A stretch of DNA of 6,752 nt from Candidatus Woesearchaeota archaeon (lineage in GTDB: Archaea > Nanobdellota > Nanobdellia > UBA10117 > ARS21): assembly GCA_002725495.1 (NCBI GenBank), contig PBPJ01000043.1:3104-9855 (forward strand), in the 5' to 3' direction. Both the position numbers and the translations under genes were made by a program. Below the pieces are notes generated by a model. That model had not been told where the DNA came from. It worked only from the letters and a program-made list of their open reading frames with translations, and ran no database searches. Positions 1-5,696 of this stretch are shown here, piece after piece (the stretch's first letter is position 1; the number at the start of each line of letters is the position of its first letter).

Positions 1-195
1 GGTTTATCTGAACATAAAAATCCGAACAAAGTAGAAAAAGATTTAATGAATATATTTCCCAGAGAAAAATGGAAAGAAGCTTCCTGGTTAATTATTGAAC
101 ATGGCAGAGCATATTGCAAGGCACCAGTACCAACTTGCTCTTCATGCTTCTTAAAAGATTTATGTCCGAAAAAGGGTGTCACTAAATATAAATAA
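1..195 (+). CDS. nth: Endonuclease III, C-terminal part (5'-truncated by window edge)
   Basis: This is the last 64 codons of a base-excision-repair DNA glycosylase/AP lyase of the endonuclease III family, which removes oxidised pyrimidines. Frame 1 is open from the first base to TAA at 193-195. The visible part has the family's pre-cluster segment (VEKDLMNIFP, then EASWLIIEHGRAYC). It then shows four cysteines at local residues 39, 46, 49 and 55, spaced C-x6-C-x2-C-x5-C, the classic endonuclease III [4Fe-4S] ligand pattern. The helix-hairpin-helix, catalytic Lys and catalytic Asp would lie upstream, outside the window, so activity cannot be judged. MutY shares this cluster pattern, but it normally carries a further C-terminal domain, and this protein ends nine residues after the last Cys. 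The gene converges on the suf operon and needs an Fe-S cluster of the kind that operon makes. Confidence 0.88.
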   Translation, partial: GLSEHKNPNKVEKDLMNIFPREKWKEASWLIIEHGRAYCKAPVPTCSSCFLKDLCPKKGVTKYK

Positions 196-219
196 TAATT
201 ATATTTTAACATATAATTA
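196..219. terminator. AT-only inverted repeat between convergent genes, possible bidirectional terminator
   Basis: Positions 196-204 (TAATTATAT) and 211-219 (ATATAATTA) are exact reverse complements, giving a 9-bp stem around a 6-nt loop. The repeat sits between the nth stop (193-195) and the sufC stop (217-219), and its right arm includes that stop codon. Archaeal termination depends mainly on U-runs. Only short ones occur here (TTTT at 204-207 on plus; TTTTT on minus, just before the sufC stop), so terminator function is inference. In such AT-rich DNA a 9-bp dyad could also arise by chance. Confidence 0.4.
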
Positions 220-942
220 AAAATCTTTATAGCCCTTTGATTCAATTTCCTTTACTAATTTTTTATCTCCAATTTTAATTATTTTTCCCTTATCAAAAAT
301 TAGTACTTTATCTGGTTTTATGTATTCAAGAATTCGATCATAATGTGTAATTATTAAAATACCCATTTTATTTTTTTTCTGTATTTTTTTAATATTATCT
401 GCAACAATATTCAAAGAATCAATATCTAGTCCACTATCGACTTCATCTATTACAGCCAATTTAGGTTCAAGAATCGACATTTGCAAAGTTTCAAACCTTT
501 TTTTCTCTCCACCAGAAAAACCTTCATTCAAATATCTATCTTTGAAAGAAGAATCTATATTTAGTAGATTCATGTGTTTAATTAATAATTTCTTATATTC
601 AATTAAACTATATATTTTATTTTTTGCATTTTTTAATGCTGCTCTTAAAAAATTACTTACAGTAACCCCGGATATTTCAACTGGATATTGAAATGATAAA
701 AAAATACCTAGTTTTGCCCTTTCAGAAGGATCAAGTTCATTTATTTTTTTACCATTAAATAATATTTCACCCTTTGTTATTTTATAATTTGGATGTCCCA
801 TTATTGCATAAGATAATGAAGTTTTTCCAGAACCATTTGGACCCATTACGGCAACAATTTCATTTTTTTCAATTTTTAATGATACGCCTTTTAATATCTC
901 CTTATTTTCTACTTCCAAATGTAAATTTTTTATTTCTAACAT
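217..942 (-). CDS. sufC: SufC, ABC-type ATPase of the Fe-S cluster scaffold
   Basis: This 241-residue cytoplasmic ABC ATPase powers the SufB-SufC-SufD scaffold complex. It has no membrane segment. In order it shows Walker A GPNGSGKT (34-41), the Q-loop Gln85 in SFQYPVEISGV, the signature FSGGEKKRFE (142-151), Walker B ending in D166 and E167 within VIDEVDSGLDID, and the switch His200 in IITHYDRI. The SFQYPVEI stretch and DEVDSGLDID are characteristic of SufC rather than of transporter ATPases, and the length is normal for the family (about 250). It is the last gene of the operon. The ATG at 940-942 lies one base after the sufU stop. No Shine-Dalgarno motif precedes it, unlike sufB, sufD, sufS and sufU, so its translation probably depends on coupling to sufU. 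In many bacterial suf operons sufC lies near the 5' end, so its terminal place here is a variant order. Confidence 0.97.
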   Translation of the reverse strand: MLEIKNLHLEVENKEILKGVSLKIEKNEIVAVMGPNGSGKTSLSYAIMGHPNYKITKGEILFNGKKINELDPSERAKLGIFLSFQYPVEISGVTVSNFLRAALKNAKNKIYSLIEYKKLLIKHMNLLNIDSSFKDRYLNEGFSGGEKKRFETLQMSILEPKLAVIDEVDSGLDIDSLNIVADNIKKIQKKNKMGILIITHYDRILEYIKPDKVLIFDKGKIIKIGDKKLVKEIESKGYKDF

Positions 943-943
943 A

Positions 944-1300
944 TTATTTTATATTTTTCAAAGTATAAAGCGGCAATAATGCACATTTAACTCTTATTGG
1001 ACTTAAATTTATACCTAACATTTCAATAACTTCCTCCTTTTTTATCTTTTCTATATCATCAATTTTTTTACCAATTACTTTTTGCGATAGCATAGATGCT
1101 GTAGCAATACATATTGCACAAGCCTCACCATCAAATGAAATATTGTTTATATTACTTTCTTTACAGTCTACATAAAAATTTATGTTATCTCCACAAATTT
1201 CATTATTTCCATTTGCGGATAAGTTATGATCAATTGATCCAAAATTTCTTGGATTTTTATAATGATCCATGATATTCTCTCTATATATTTGATTATCCAT
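944..1300 (-). CDS. sufU: SufU/IscU-like Fe-S scaffold or sulfur-transfer protein
   Basis: This 118-residue protein of the NifU N-terminal/IscU fold receives sulfur from SufS and passes it on or holds a nascent cluster. It opens with the family hallmark IYRENIMDHYKNPRNFG. The three conserved cysteines are C36 in NEICGDNI (with Asp38), C61 in GEACAICIATAS, and C106 in SPIRVKCALLPL. It is shorter than Bacillus-type SufU (about 147 residues, with an insertion between the second and third Cys), so whether it is a zinc-bound relay as in Bacillus or an IscU-like scaffold is open. Extra cysteines occur at C46 and C64, the latter where Ser is usual. The ATG at 1298-1300 overlaps the end of sufS by 8 nt and follows GGAGAG (1314-1309 on minus) with 8-nt spacing. 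No IscU-type LPPVK motif is seen, which fits a Suf rather than an Isc system. Confidence 0.93.
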   Translation of the reverse strand: MDNQIYRENIMDHYKNPRNFGSIDHNLSANGNNEICGDNINFYVDCKESNINNISFDGEACAICIATASMLSQKVIGKKIDDIEKIKKEEVIEMLGINLSPIRVKCALLPLYTLKNIK

Positions 1301-2453
1301 TGAATATACTCTCCACTTTCTTCAGAGCCAAGATTAATTTATCTATGTCTTCTTTTTTATTATATATTTGAATACTTATTCTTGCACAAGAATTTATTTT
1401 CAGATAGTTCATAAGTGGCATGCAGCAATGATGTCCGGCCCTTATACAAATTCCTTCTTGATTTAAAATTTCTGCAACATCATGAGAATGTATTCCATTC
1501 ATATTAAAAGATATGATTCCATTTGAACCACCATATATATTTATTTTTTTAAATGAAGATAATTTCTCTAAAGCATAATTAGTTAATTCATTTAATTTTT
1601 TATTTATATTATTTAATCCAATTTCATTAACAAATTCAATACTTTCCCCCAAACCTATTGCTCCCGCCACATTAGGCGTTCCAGATTCAAACTTATTTGG
1701 TAATTTATTAAATTCAAAATTATCTATAGTTACACTTTTAATCATGTCTCCGCCATAATATATCGGTTCATAATTTTCTAAGTATTCTTTTTTTGCATAT
1801 AAAATACCAATTCCAGTTGGCCCAAATAATTTATGACCAGAAAATGCTAAATAATCTACATCTAATTTTTTTACATCTAATTTTTTATGACTTGCAGATT
1901 GAGCAGCATCTAAAATAAGTTTAATTTTTGAATTCTTAATATGTTTTGTTATATCAGTTAGATTTATTTCTTTACCAGTTACGTTAGAGATATGACTAAC
2001 ACTAATTATTTTTGTTTTTTCTGATATTTTTTCTAATATTTTTGGTTCATATTCCGAATTTAATTCTGCAAATATAATTTTAAATCCTATTTTTTTAGAT
2101 AGTACTTGCCACGGTAATATATTTGAGTGATGATCTGATATTGATAATATGACTTCATCATCTTTTTTCAAATTTTTAGATTCTAAATTTGCTATAATAT
2201 TTAATGATTCGGTTGTATTTCTTGTAAATATTATTTCTTCAGTATCAGAATTAATATATTCAGATATTAATTTTCTAGATTTTTCATATAATTTATCAGA
2301 TTCAATACCTAAACTATAAAGACCTCTATGTACATTTGAATTATATTTTTGATAATATTCAGATACTTTATTTATTACTCTGTTTGGTTTTTGAGTTGTT
2401 GCAGCGCTATCTAAATAAGTTACATCTTTAATTATCGGAAATTCATTTTTCAT
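1293..2453 (-). CDS. sufS: SufS, PLP-dependent cysteine desulfurase (group II)
   Basis: This 386-residue class V aminotransferase-fold enzyme converts L-cysteine to L-alanine and leaves a persulfide on its active-site Cys, the sulfur source for the operon. Motifs in order are TYLDSAATTQKP (12-23), NVHRG (40-44), RNTTESLN (78-85), DHHSNILPW (107-115), the PLP-ring Asp182 in LDAAQSASH, the Schiff-base Lys208 in FSGHKLFGPTG, KFESGTPN (254-261), and the catalytic Cys343 in IRAGHHCCMPLM. The RAGHHC loop and length match SufS/CsdA-type group II enzymes, not the IscS/NifS group. A second cysteine, C344, follows the catalytic one where Ala is common. The ATG at 2451-2453 forms a 4-nt overlap with sufD and follows a strong Shine-Dalgarno GAGGTGATG (2470-2462) with 8-nt spacing. 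With sufU directly downstream, the natural partner is SufU; no sufE is present. Confidence 0.97.
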   Translation of the reverse strand: MKNEFPIIKDVTYLDSAATTQKPNRVINKVSEYYQKYNSNVHRGLYSLGIESDKLYEKSRKLISEYINSDTEEIIFTRNTTESLNIIANLESKNLKKDDEVILSISDHHSNILPWQVLSKKIGFKIIFAELNSEYEPKILEKISEKTKIISVSHISNVTGKEINLTDITKHIKNSKIKLILDAAQSASHKKLDVKKLDVDYLAFSGHKLFGPTGIGILYAKKEYLENYEPIYYGGDMIKSVTIDNFEFNKLPNKFESGTPNVAGAIGLGESIEFVNEIGLNNINKKLNELTNYALEKLSSFKKINIYGGSNGIISFNMNGIHSHDVAEILNQEGICIRAGHHCCMPLMNYLKINSCARISIQIYNKKEDIDKLILALKKVESIFNG

Positions 2454-3415
2454 ATTTTCTTCATCACCTCTTTTTGAATCTCTGTTCTTAAGTTTGAATT
2501 TTTAATCTTTTTCAATAAGTCAGTAATAAATCCTTCAACTAGAATTTTTTTAGACTCTTTTTTATTAAATCCTCGACTCATCAAGTAGAATACTTTTTCT
2601 TTATCAATTTTACCAACAGTTGCACCATGGCTACATTTTACTTCTGAATTATCAATTTCTAAAATTGGTATAGATTCCGATTTAGATTCATCATCCAATA
2701 TCATTGAATGAGATTGCTGATACCCATTTGAAAATTTGGCATTACGAGTAATATTTACCGTTCCAATATATTTTGTATTACTTGAATTATTTACTGTGCT
2801 TTTGTTTATCATATCTGAAAAAGTTTTTTCATTATAATGGTTAGATTCATTTTTAATTTCAAAAATTTGATTATCCTTAGAAGAATATAAACTATAATTT
2901 CTTGATTCTGAACCCTTACCGTTTAGATCACTTAAAACGATATTATTTGTGTATTTACTTCCTATGTGAAAATCATAAAAGTTTATTTTTGCATCATGGT
3001 CTAGAACCGATTTTTTATAATTATAGTTTATGAAATTATTAGATAGATTTTGATATTCTATAAAATTAATTTTAGAATTTTTATCTTGGTAAATTTCATA
3101 TATTGCAGATCTATAGAAAATTTCTTTAGATTCTTTGGAAGTTAGTTTTAATATGATAGTTAATTCAGAATTTTCTTTACATTTAATCAAATAATGTATA
3201 AATTCATTATTTTTTGGATATTCAGATATTTCAATTGTTTTAATTTCATTTTTTTCTAAAATTATCTTATTAACTTTATTCAAATATTTTTTATGAATTT
3301 TTGTAAATTCATCTTTATTGGTTAGTTTAAAAATATCTTTTTTAGAAAGGTTTTTAGTTTCAGATATATTTTTCTTAAAATTAATATTCTTAATTTTTTC
3401 AAGTATCGATTTCAT
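2450..3415 (-). CDS. sufD: SufD, scaffold paralogue of SufB
   Basis: This 321-residue member of the SufB/SufD beta-helix family is the partner subunit of SufB in the SufBC-D scaffold. The N-terminal third is divergent and rich in Lys, Asn and Ile. The conserved C-terminal part runs from about residue 140 (HDAKINFYDFHIGSKYTNN) through TKYIGTVNI (214-222) to the diagnostic EVKCSHGATVGKID (258-271), then FYLMSRGFNKKES. His263 is the position equivalent to E. coli SufD His360, implicated in nascent cluster binding. SufD is told from SufB by this CSHGATVG sequence and by lack of the SufB catalytic Cys/HE signature. It is shorter than E. coli SufD (423). The start is ATG at 3413-3415, overlapping the sufB stop by 4 nt, with GGAGGGA (3430-3424) 8 nt upstream. 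Confidence 0.94.
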   Translation of the reverse strand: MKSILEKIKNINFKKNISETKNLSKKDIFKLTNKDEFTKIHKKYLNKVNKIILEKNEIKTIEISEYPKNNEFIHYLIKCKENSELTIILKLTSKESKEIFYRSAIYEIYQDKNSKINFIEYQNLSNNFINYNYKKSVLDHDAKINFYDFHIGSKYTNNIVLSDLNGKGSESRNYSLYSSKDNQIFEIKNESNHYNEKTFSDMINKSTVNNSSNTKYIGTVNITRNAKFSNGYQQSHSMILDDESKSESIPILEIDNSEVKCSHGATVGKIDKEKVFYLMSRGFNKKESKKILVEGFITDLLKKIKNSNLRTEIQKEVMKKI

Positions 3416-4812
3416 CCTAAACTTCCCTCCATCTCTAATTCTATTAATTTATTAAGTTCTACAGCATATTCAAAAGGTAACTCTTTAACTACTGGTTCTA
3501 TAAATCCTGAAACTACCATTTTCAATGCCTCTTCTTCAGTCAAACCTCTACTCATCAAGTAAAAAATTTCTTCATCACTAATTTTACCAACTTTTGCTTC
3601 GTGAGCTATTTCAGTCTCATTATTTTTTATTTTCATAACCGGTATTGTATCAGATTTAGATATATTATCTAACATCAGCGCATCACATTCAACACTAATT
3701 TTTGAATTCTTTGCATTTTTATTTACATCAACAAGACCTCTGTAGGTCGTAATTCCACCTCCCTTTGAAATACTTTTACTTCTTATTGTTGATTTTGTAT
3801 TCTTTCCTATATGATATAATTTATGTCCAGTATCTTGATTTTGATCATCACTTGCAAATGCAATTCCCAAAAAATCAGATTTAGAATTATCTCCAATCAA
3901 GACTGAGCACGGATATAACATTGTAACATTACTTCCCATATTACCATTTACCCATTCAATTACGCCATTTTCTTGTACATTTGCTCGTTTAGTATTCAAA
4001 TTGTAAGTATTCTTACTCCAATTCTCCACCGAATTATATCTAACTCTCGCATTCTTTAGAACATGTATTTCAACTCCGCCTGCATGTATCGAAGAATTAT
4101 CAAATTTAGGACTACTACATCCCTCTATATAATTTATGTAGGAACCTTCATCAGCAATTATTAGAGTATGTTCAAATTGACCAGAATTTAAACTATTCAT
4201 TCTAAAATAGGCCTGAAGAGGCTGCTCAACTTTAACATTTTTTGGAATATAAATAAAAGTTCCTCCGCTCCAAACCGCTCCATGAAGTGCAGCAAATTTA
4301 TGCAATCGCGGGGAGATACAGGAAGTCATAAAATATTTCTTTACTAGTTCAGGATATTTTTTTACAGCAAGATCCATATCTAAAAATACAACACCCTTTT
4401 CTTCTAAGTCTTTTTTCAAATTATGATAGATGGTATTACTTTCAAATTGAGCACCCGCACCAGCTAGTGCTTTTCTTTCAGCTTCAGGAATGCCTAATTT
4501 TTCAAATACTGTTTTAATCTCTTCTGGTACATCTTCCCATTTTTTTGAATTCTTTTTTGCTTTTGGATCAAGATAGTATATAATTTTATTAAGATCTAAA
4601 TCAGATATATCCGGACCCCAAGTGGGCATTTTTAATTCTTTAAATATTTTATAAGAATCCAAACGTTTTTTTAGCATCCAAGTGGGTTCATTTTTTAATT
4701 TAGATATTTTCCTAATTATTTGCTCAGATAGACCCGGTTCACTTACATAATTATATTCGGTTTTTGTAGGATTATCATACAAGCTTCTATCAATTTCAAA
4801 ATTATTATCCAT
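3412..4812 (-). CDS. sufB: SufB, core Fe-S cluster scaffold protein
   Basis: This 466-residue cytoplasmic scaffold assembles Fe-S clusters with SufC and SufD. Diagnostic segments are the N-terminal GLSEQIIRKIS and NEPTWMLKKR (residues 27-50), the HKFAALHGAVWSGGTFIYIP block (171-190), YINYIEGCSSPK (225-236), NWSKNTYNLNTKRA (264-277), VECDALMLDN (374-383), IAHEAKVGKI (402-411) and YLMSRGLTEEEA (418-429). By comparison with E. coli SufB, C232 matches the sulfur-entry Cys254, C376 the interface Cys405, and H404-E405 the His433-Glu434 pair. All are kept, so the protein looks functional. The sequence style resembles Gram-positive and archaeal SufB more than the E. coli form. The ATG at 4810-4812 overlaps the regulator's end by 8 nt and is preceded by GGGGTG (4826-4821) with 8-nt spacing, part of a longer run resembling the complement of the 16S 3' end. 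Confidence 0.98.
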   Translation of the reverse strand: MDNNFEIDRSLYDNPTKTEYNYVSEPGLSEQIIRKISKLKNEPTWMLKKRLDSYKIFKELKMPTWGPDISDLDLNKIIYYLDPKAKKNSKKWEDVPEEIKTVFEKLGIPEAERKALAGAGAQFESNTIYHNLKKDLEEKGVVFLDMDLAVKKYPELVKKYFMTSCISPRLHKFAALHGAVWSGGTFIYIPKNVKVEQPLQAYFRMNSLNSGQFEHTLIIADEGSYINYIEGCSSPKFDNSSIHAGGVEIHVLKNARVRYNSVENWSKNTYNLNTKRANVQENGVIEWVNGNMGSNVTMLYPCSVLIGDNSKSDFLGIAFASDDQNQDTGHKLYHIGKNTKSTIRSKSISKGGGITTYRGLVDVNKNAKNSKISVECDALMLDNISKSDTIPVMKIKNNETEIAHEAKVGKISDEEIFYLMSRGLTEEEALKMVVSGFIEPVVKELPFEYAVELNKLIELEMEGSLG

Positions 4813-5188
4813 TTAGATCACACCCCAATTTACCTTCAACGCAAGTTTGATTTATAATCGGAGATAACTCCCGATGATACTTGCATAATATTTTATCTTT
4901 TCTAAATTTTGATAGAATATTTTGAACTTCTTGTAGATAATTATTTTTTTCTAATATTATTTCAGCCCTAGTTTCTAGATAAGATATAATTTCATTTTCA
5001 AATTCAATTTTTTTACCTCGTTTATCATGGATATATTGAGATATTGTTGAATTTTGAGCGTGCAATAATCTAGCTATATCTTTTTTTGATACATTTAGGG
5101 CTGATAATTTTTTTGATATTATCCGATTTATTGAAGGTATCAAATAATGAATTTCTATTTCTTGCGGCATTAATAGTTTATTTTTCAC
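4805..5188 (-). CDS. XRE-like HTH regulator with C-terminal cysteines, first gene of suf operon
   Basis: This 127-residue predicted DNA-binding protein has an N-terminal PQEIEIHYLIPSINR segment. A helix-turn-helix follows at about 34-58 (VSKKDIARLLHAQNSTISQYI), then a charged helical stretch (about 64-97), and a C-terminal tail with C102, H105, C116 and C123. This arrangement resembles archaeal XRE-type regulators of the COG2522 kind, here without a ThiN domain; that match is from memory. The Cys/His set could bind a metal or an Fe-S cluster. As the operon leader, overlapping sufB by 8 nt, it is a reasonable suf autoregulator sensing Fe-S status, which is inference. Starts considered are GTG at 5186-5188 and ATG at 5168-5170. 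GTG is preferred because a TATA-like box lies about 26 bp upstream and no Shine-Dalgarno site precedes either, as expected for a leaderless first gene. The ATG start would give 121 residues and remains possible. Confidence 0.8.
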   Translation of the reverse strand: MKNKLLMPQEIEIHYLIPSINRIISKKLSALNVSKKDIARLLHAQNSTISQYIHDKRGKKIEFENEIISYLETRAEIILEKNNYLQEVQNILSKFRKDKILCKYHRELSPIINQTCVEGKLGCDLNG

Positions 5189-5197
5189 AATTGTGAA
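5184..5197. promoter_or_regulatory. Perfect 14-bp palindrome, candidate operator of the suf operon
   Basis: TTCACAATTGTGAA is its own exact reverse complement. It covers the predicted leaderless start codon (GTG on minus, 5188-5186) and the predicted transcription start of the regulator-suf operon. A dimeric HTH repressor bound here would block polymerase. The site's place directly upstream of a gene for such a protein suggests autoregulation. The position and symmetry are seen; the operator role and the identity of the binding protein are inferred. Confidence 0.55.
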
Positions 5198-5209
5198 TTA
5201 ATTTACTTG

Positions 5210-5218
5210 ATTTTTAAA
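5210..5218 (-). promoter_or_regulatory. TATA-like box for the regulator-suf operon
   Basis: On the minus strand these bases read TTTAAAAAT, close to the archaeal TATA consensus, with an A-rich stretch (CAAAATG) just upstream where BRE would lie. The centre is about 26 bp from position 5188, the usual distance to an archaeal transcription start. This supports a leaderless transcript beginning at the GTG codon. In DNA this AT-rich, TATA-like strings are common, so confidence is moderate. Confidence 0.5.
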
Positions 5219-5225
5219 CATTTTG

Positions 5226-5243
5226 ATATATAATTATTTTTAA
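5226..5243 (+). promoter_or_regulatory. TATA-like region for the dUTPase-Ogg2 transcript
   Basis: The stretch contains ATATATAAT (5226-5234) and TTATTTTTAA (5234-5243). The second is centred about 26 bp before the dUTPase ATG at 5265 and would give a leaderless message. The first would place the start a few bases upstream. No Shine-Dalgarno sequence lies before the ATG, which fits leaderless translation. This promoter fires away from the suf operon within a 76-bp divergent intergenic region. Confidence 0.45.
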
Positions 5244-5264
5244 GTAATGCAATAATATTCGTAT

Positions 5265-5696
5265 ATGGAAGTTTTTGTAAAAAGAATTGATGAAACTCTC
5301 GATTTACCCAAATATGAATCCGAGGGCGCAGTAGGTTTTGATTTAGTTTGTAGAGATAGTACTCAGATAAATCCAAATTCAATAGCACTCTTACCATCAA
5401 ACTTGGTTGTTAAGGTTCCAAAAGAATATATGTTAATGTTAGCACCAAGAAGCTCATTATTTAAAAAAAAGGGATTAATTATGCCAAATTCTGTTGGAAT
5501 TATAGATCAAGATTATTGCGGAGATAATGATGAATTACTTTTACAAGTTTATAATATAACTAACAATATAGTTAATATAAAACGGGGAGAAAAATTGGGA
5601 CAAGGCATATTTGTTAAAATAAAAAAGATTAAATTTAAAGAATCAAAATCAAAATTTGGAGAAAATAGAGGTGGATTTGGATCAACAGACAAATGA
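5265..5696 (+). CDS. dut: dUTPase (deoxyuridine 5'-triphosphate nucleotidohydrolase), homotrimeric type
   Basis: This 143-residue enzyme hydrolyses dUTP to dUMP and pyrophosphate, keeping uracil out of DNA and feeding dTMP synthesis. All five motifs of the trimeric family are visible. Motif 1 is GAVGFDLV (21-28), motif 2 APRSSL (60-65), motif 3 GIIDQDYCGD (78-87) with catalytic Asp81 and base-stacking Tyr84, motif 4 RGEKLGQ (108-114), and motif 5 RGGFGST (135-141), the mobile C-terminal lid. Motif 5 marks it as dUTPase rather than dCTP deaminase. The acidic DNDE after motif 3 is slightly unusual. Length is normal. The start is ATG at 5265-5267 with no Shine-Dalgarno site, as in a leaderless first gene. 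Its 3' end overlaps the next gene, so the two are almost certainly co-transcribed. Confidence 0.95.
   Translation: MEVFVKRIDETLDLPKYESEGAVGFDLVCRDSTQINPNSIALLPSNLVVKVPKEYMLMLAPRSSLFKKKGLIMPNSVGIIDQDYCGDNDELLLQVYNITNNIVNIKRGEKLGQGIFVKIKKIKFKESKSKFGENRGGFGSTDK

Noticed and set aside
774..968. 64-codon plus-strand ORF across the 5' part of sufC
   Set aside because: It lies antisense to the well-supported sufC, its product is a hydrophobic string typical of reading AT-rich DNA backwards, and it has no recognisable motif.
1228..1239. 12-bp palindrome GATCAATTGATC inside sufU
   Set aside because: It is within coding sequence for conserved residues near the start of SufU, unrelated in sequence to the operator candidate apart from the CAATTG core, and such AT-rich dyads are frequent here.
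1858..1887. Tandem 15-bp near-repeat (ACATCTAATTTTTT twice) inside sufS
   Set aside because: It encodes KKLDV-KKLDV at a place where SufS proteins already have a similar LDV-x-x-LDVD segment and the overall spacing is normal, so it is a coincidence of codon use, not an expansion.
2560..3620. Similar DNA in the 3' parts of sufD and sufB (CTCATCAAGTA shared near 2577 and 3552)
   Set aside because: It encodes the homologous YLMSRG segment of paralogous proteins; ordinary family conservation explains it and no recent duplication is needed.
5203..5264. Riboswitch or small RNA in the divergent intergenic region
   Set aside because: The space is only about 76 bp and is filled by TATA-like elements and the palindrome; no stable GC-containing stem beyond the palindrome is visible.
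5203..5400. 65-codon minus-strand ORF overlapping the dUTPase start
   Set aside because: It is antisense to dUTPase motif-bearing sequence, covers the promoter region, and shows no family features.
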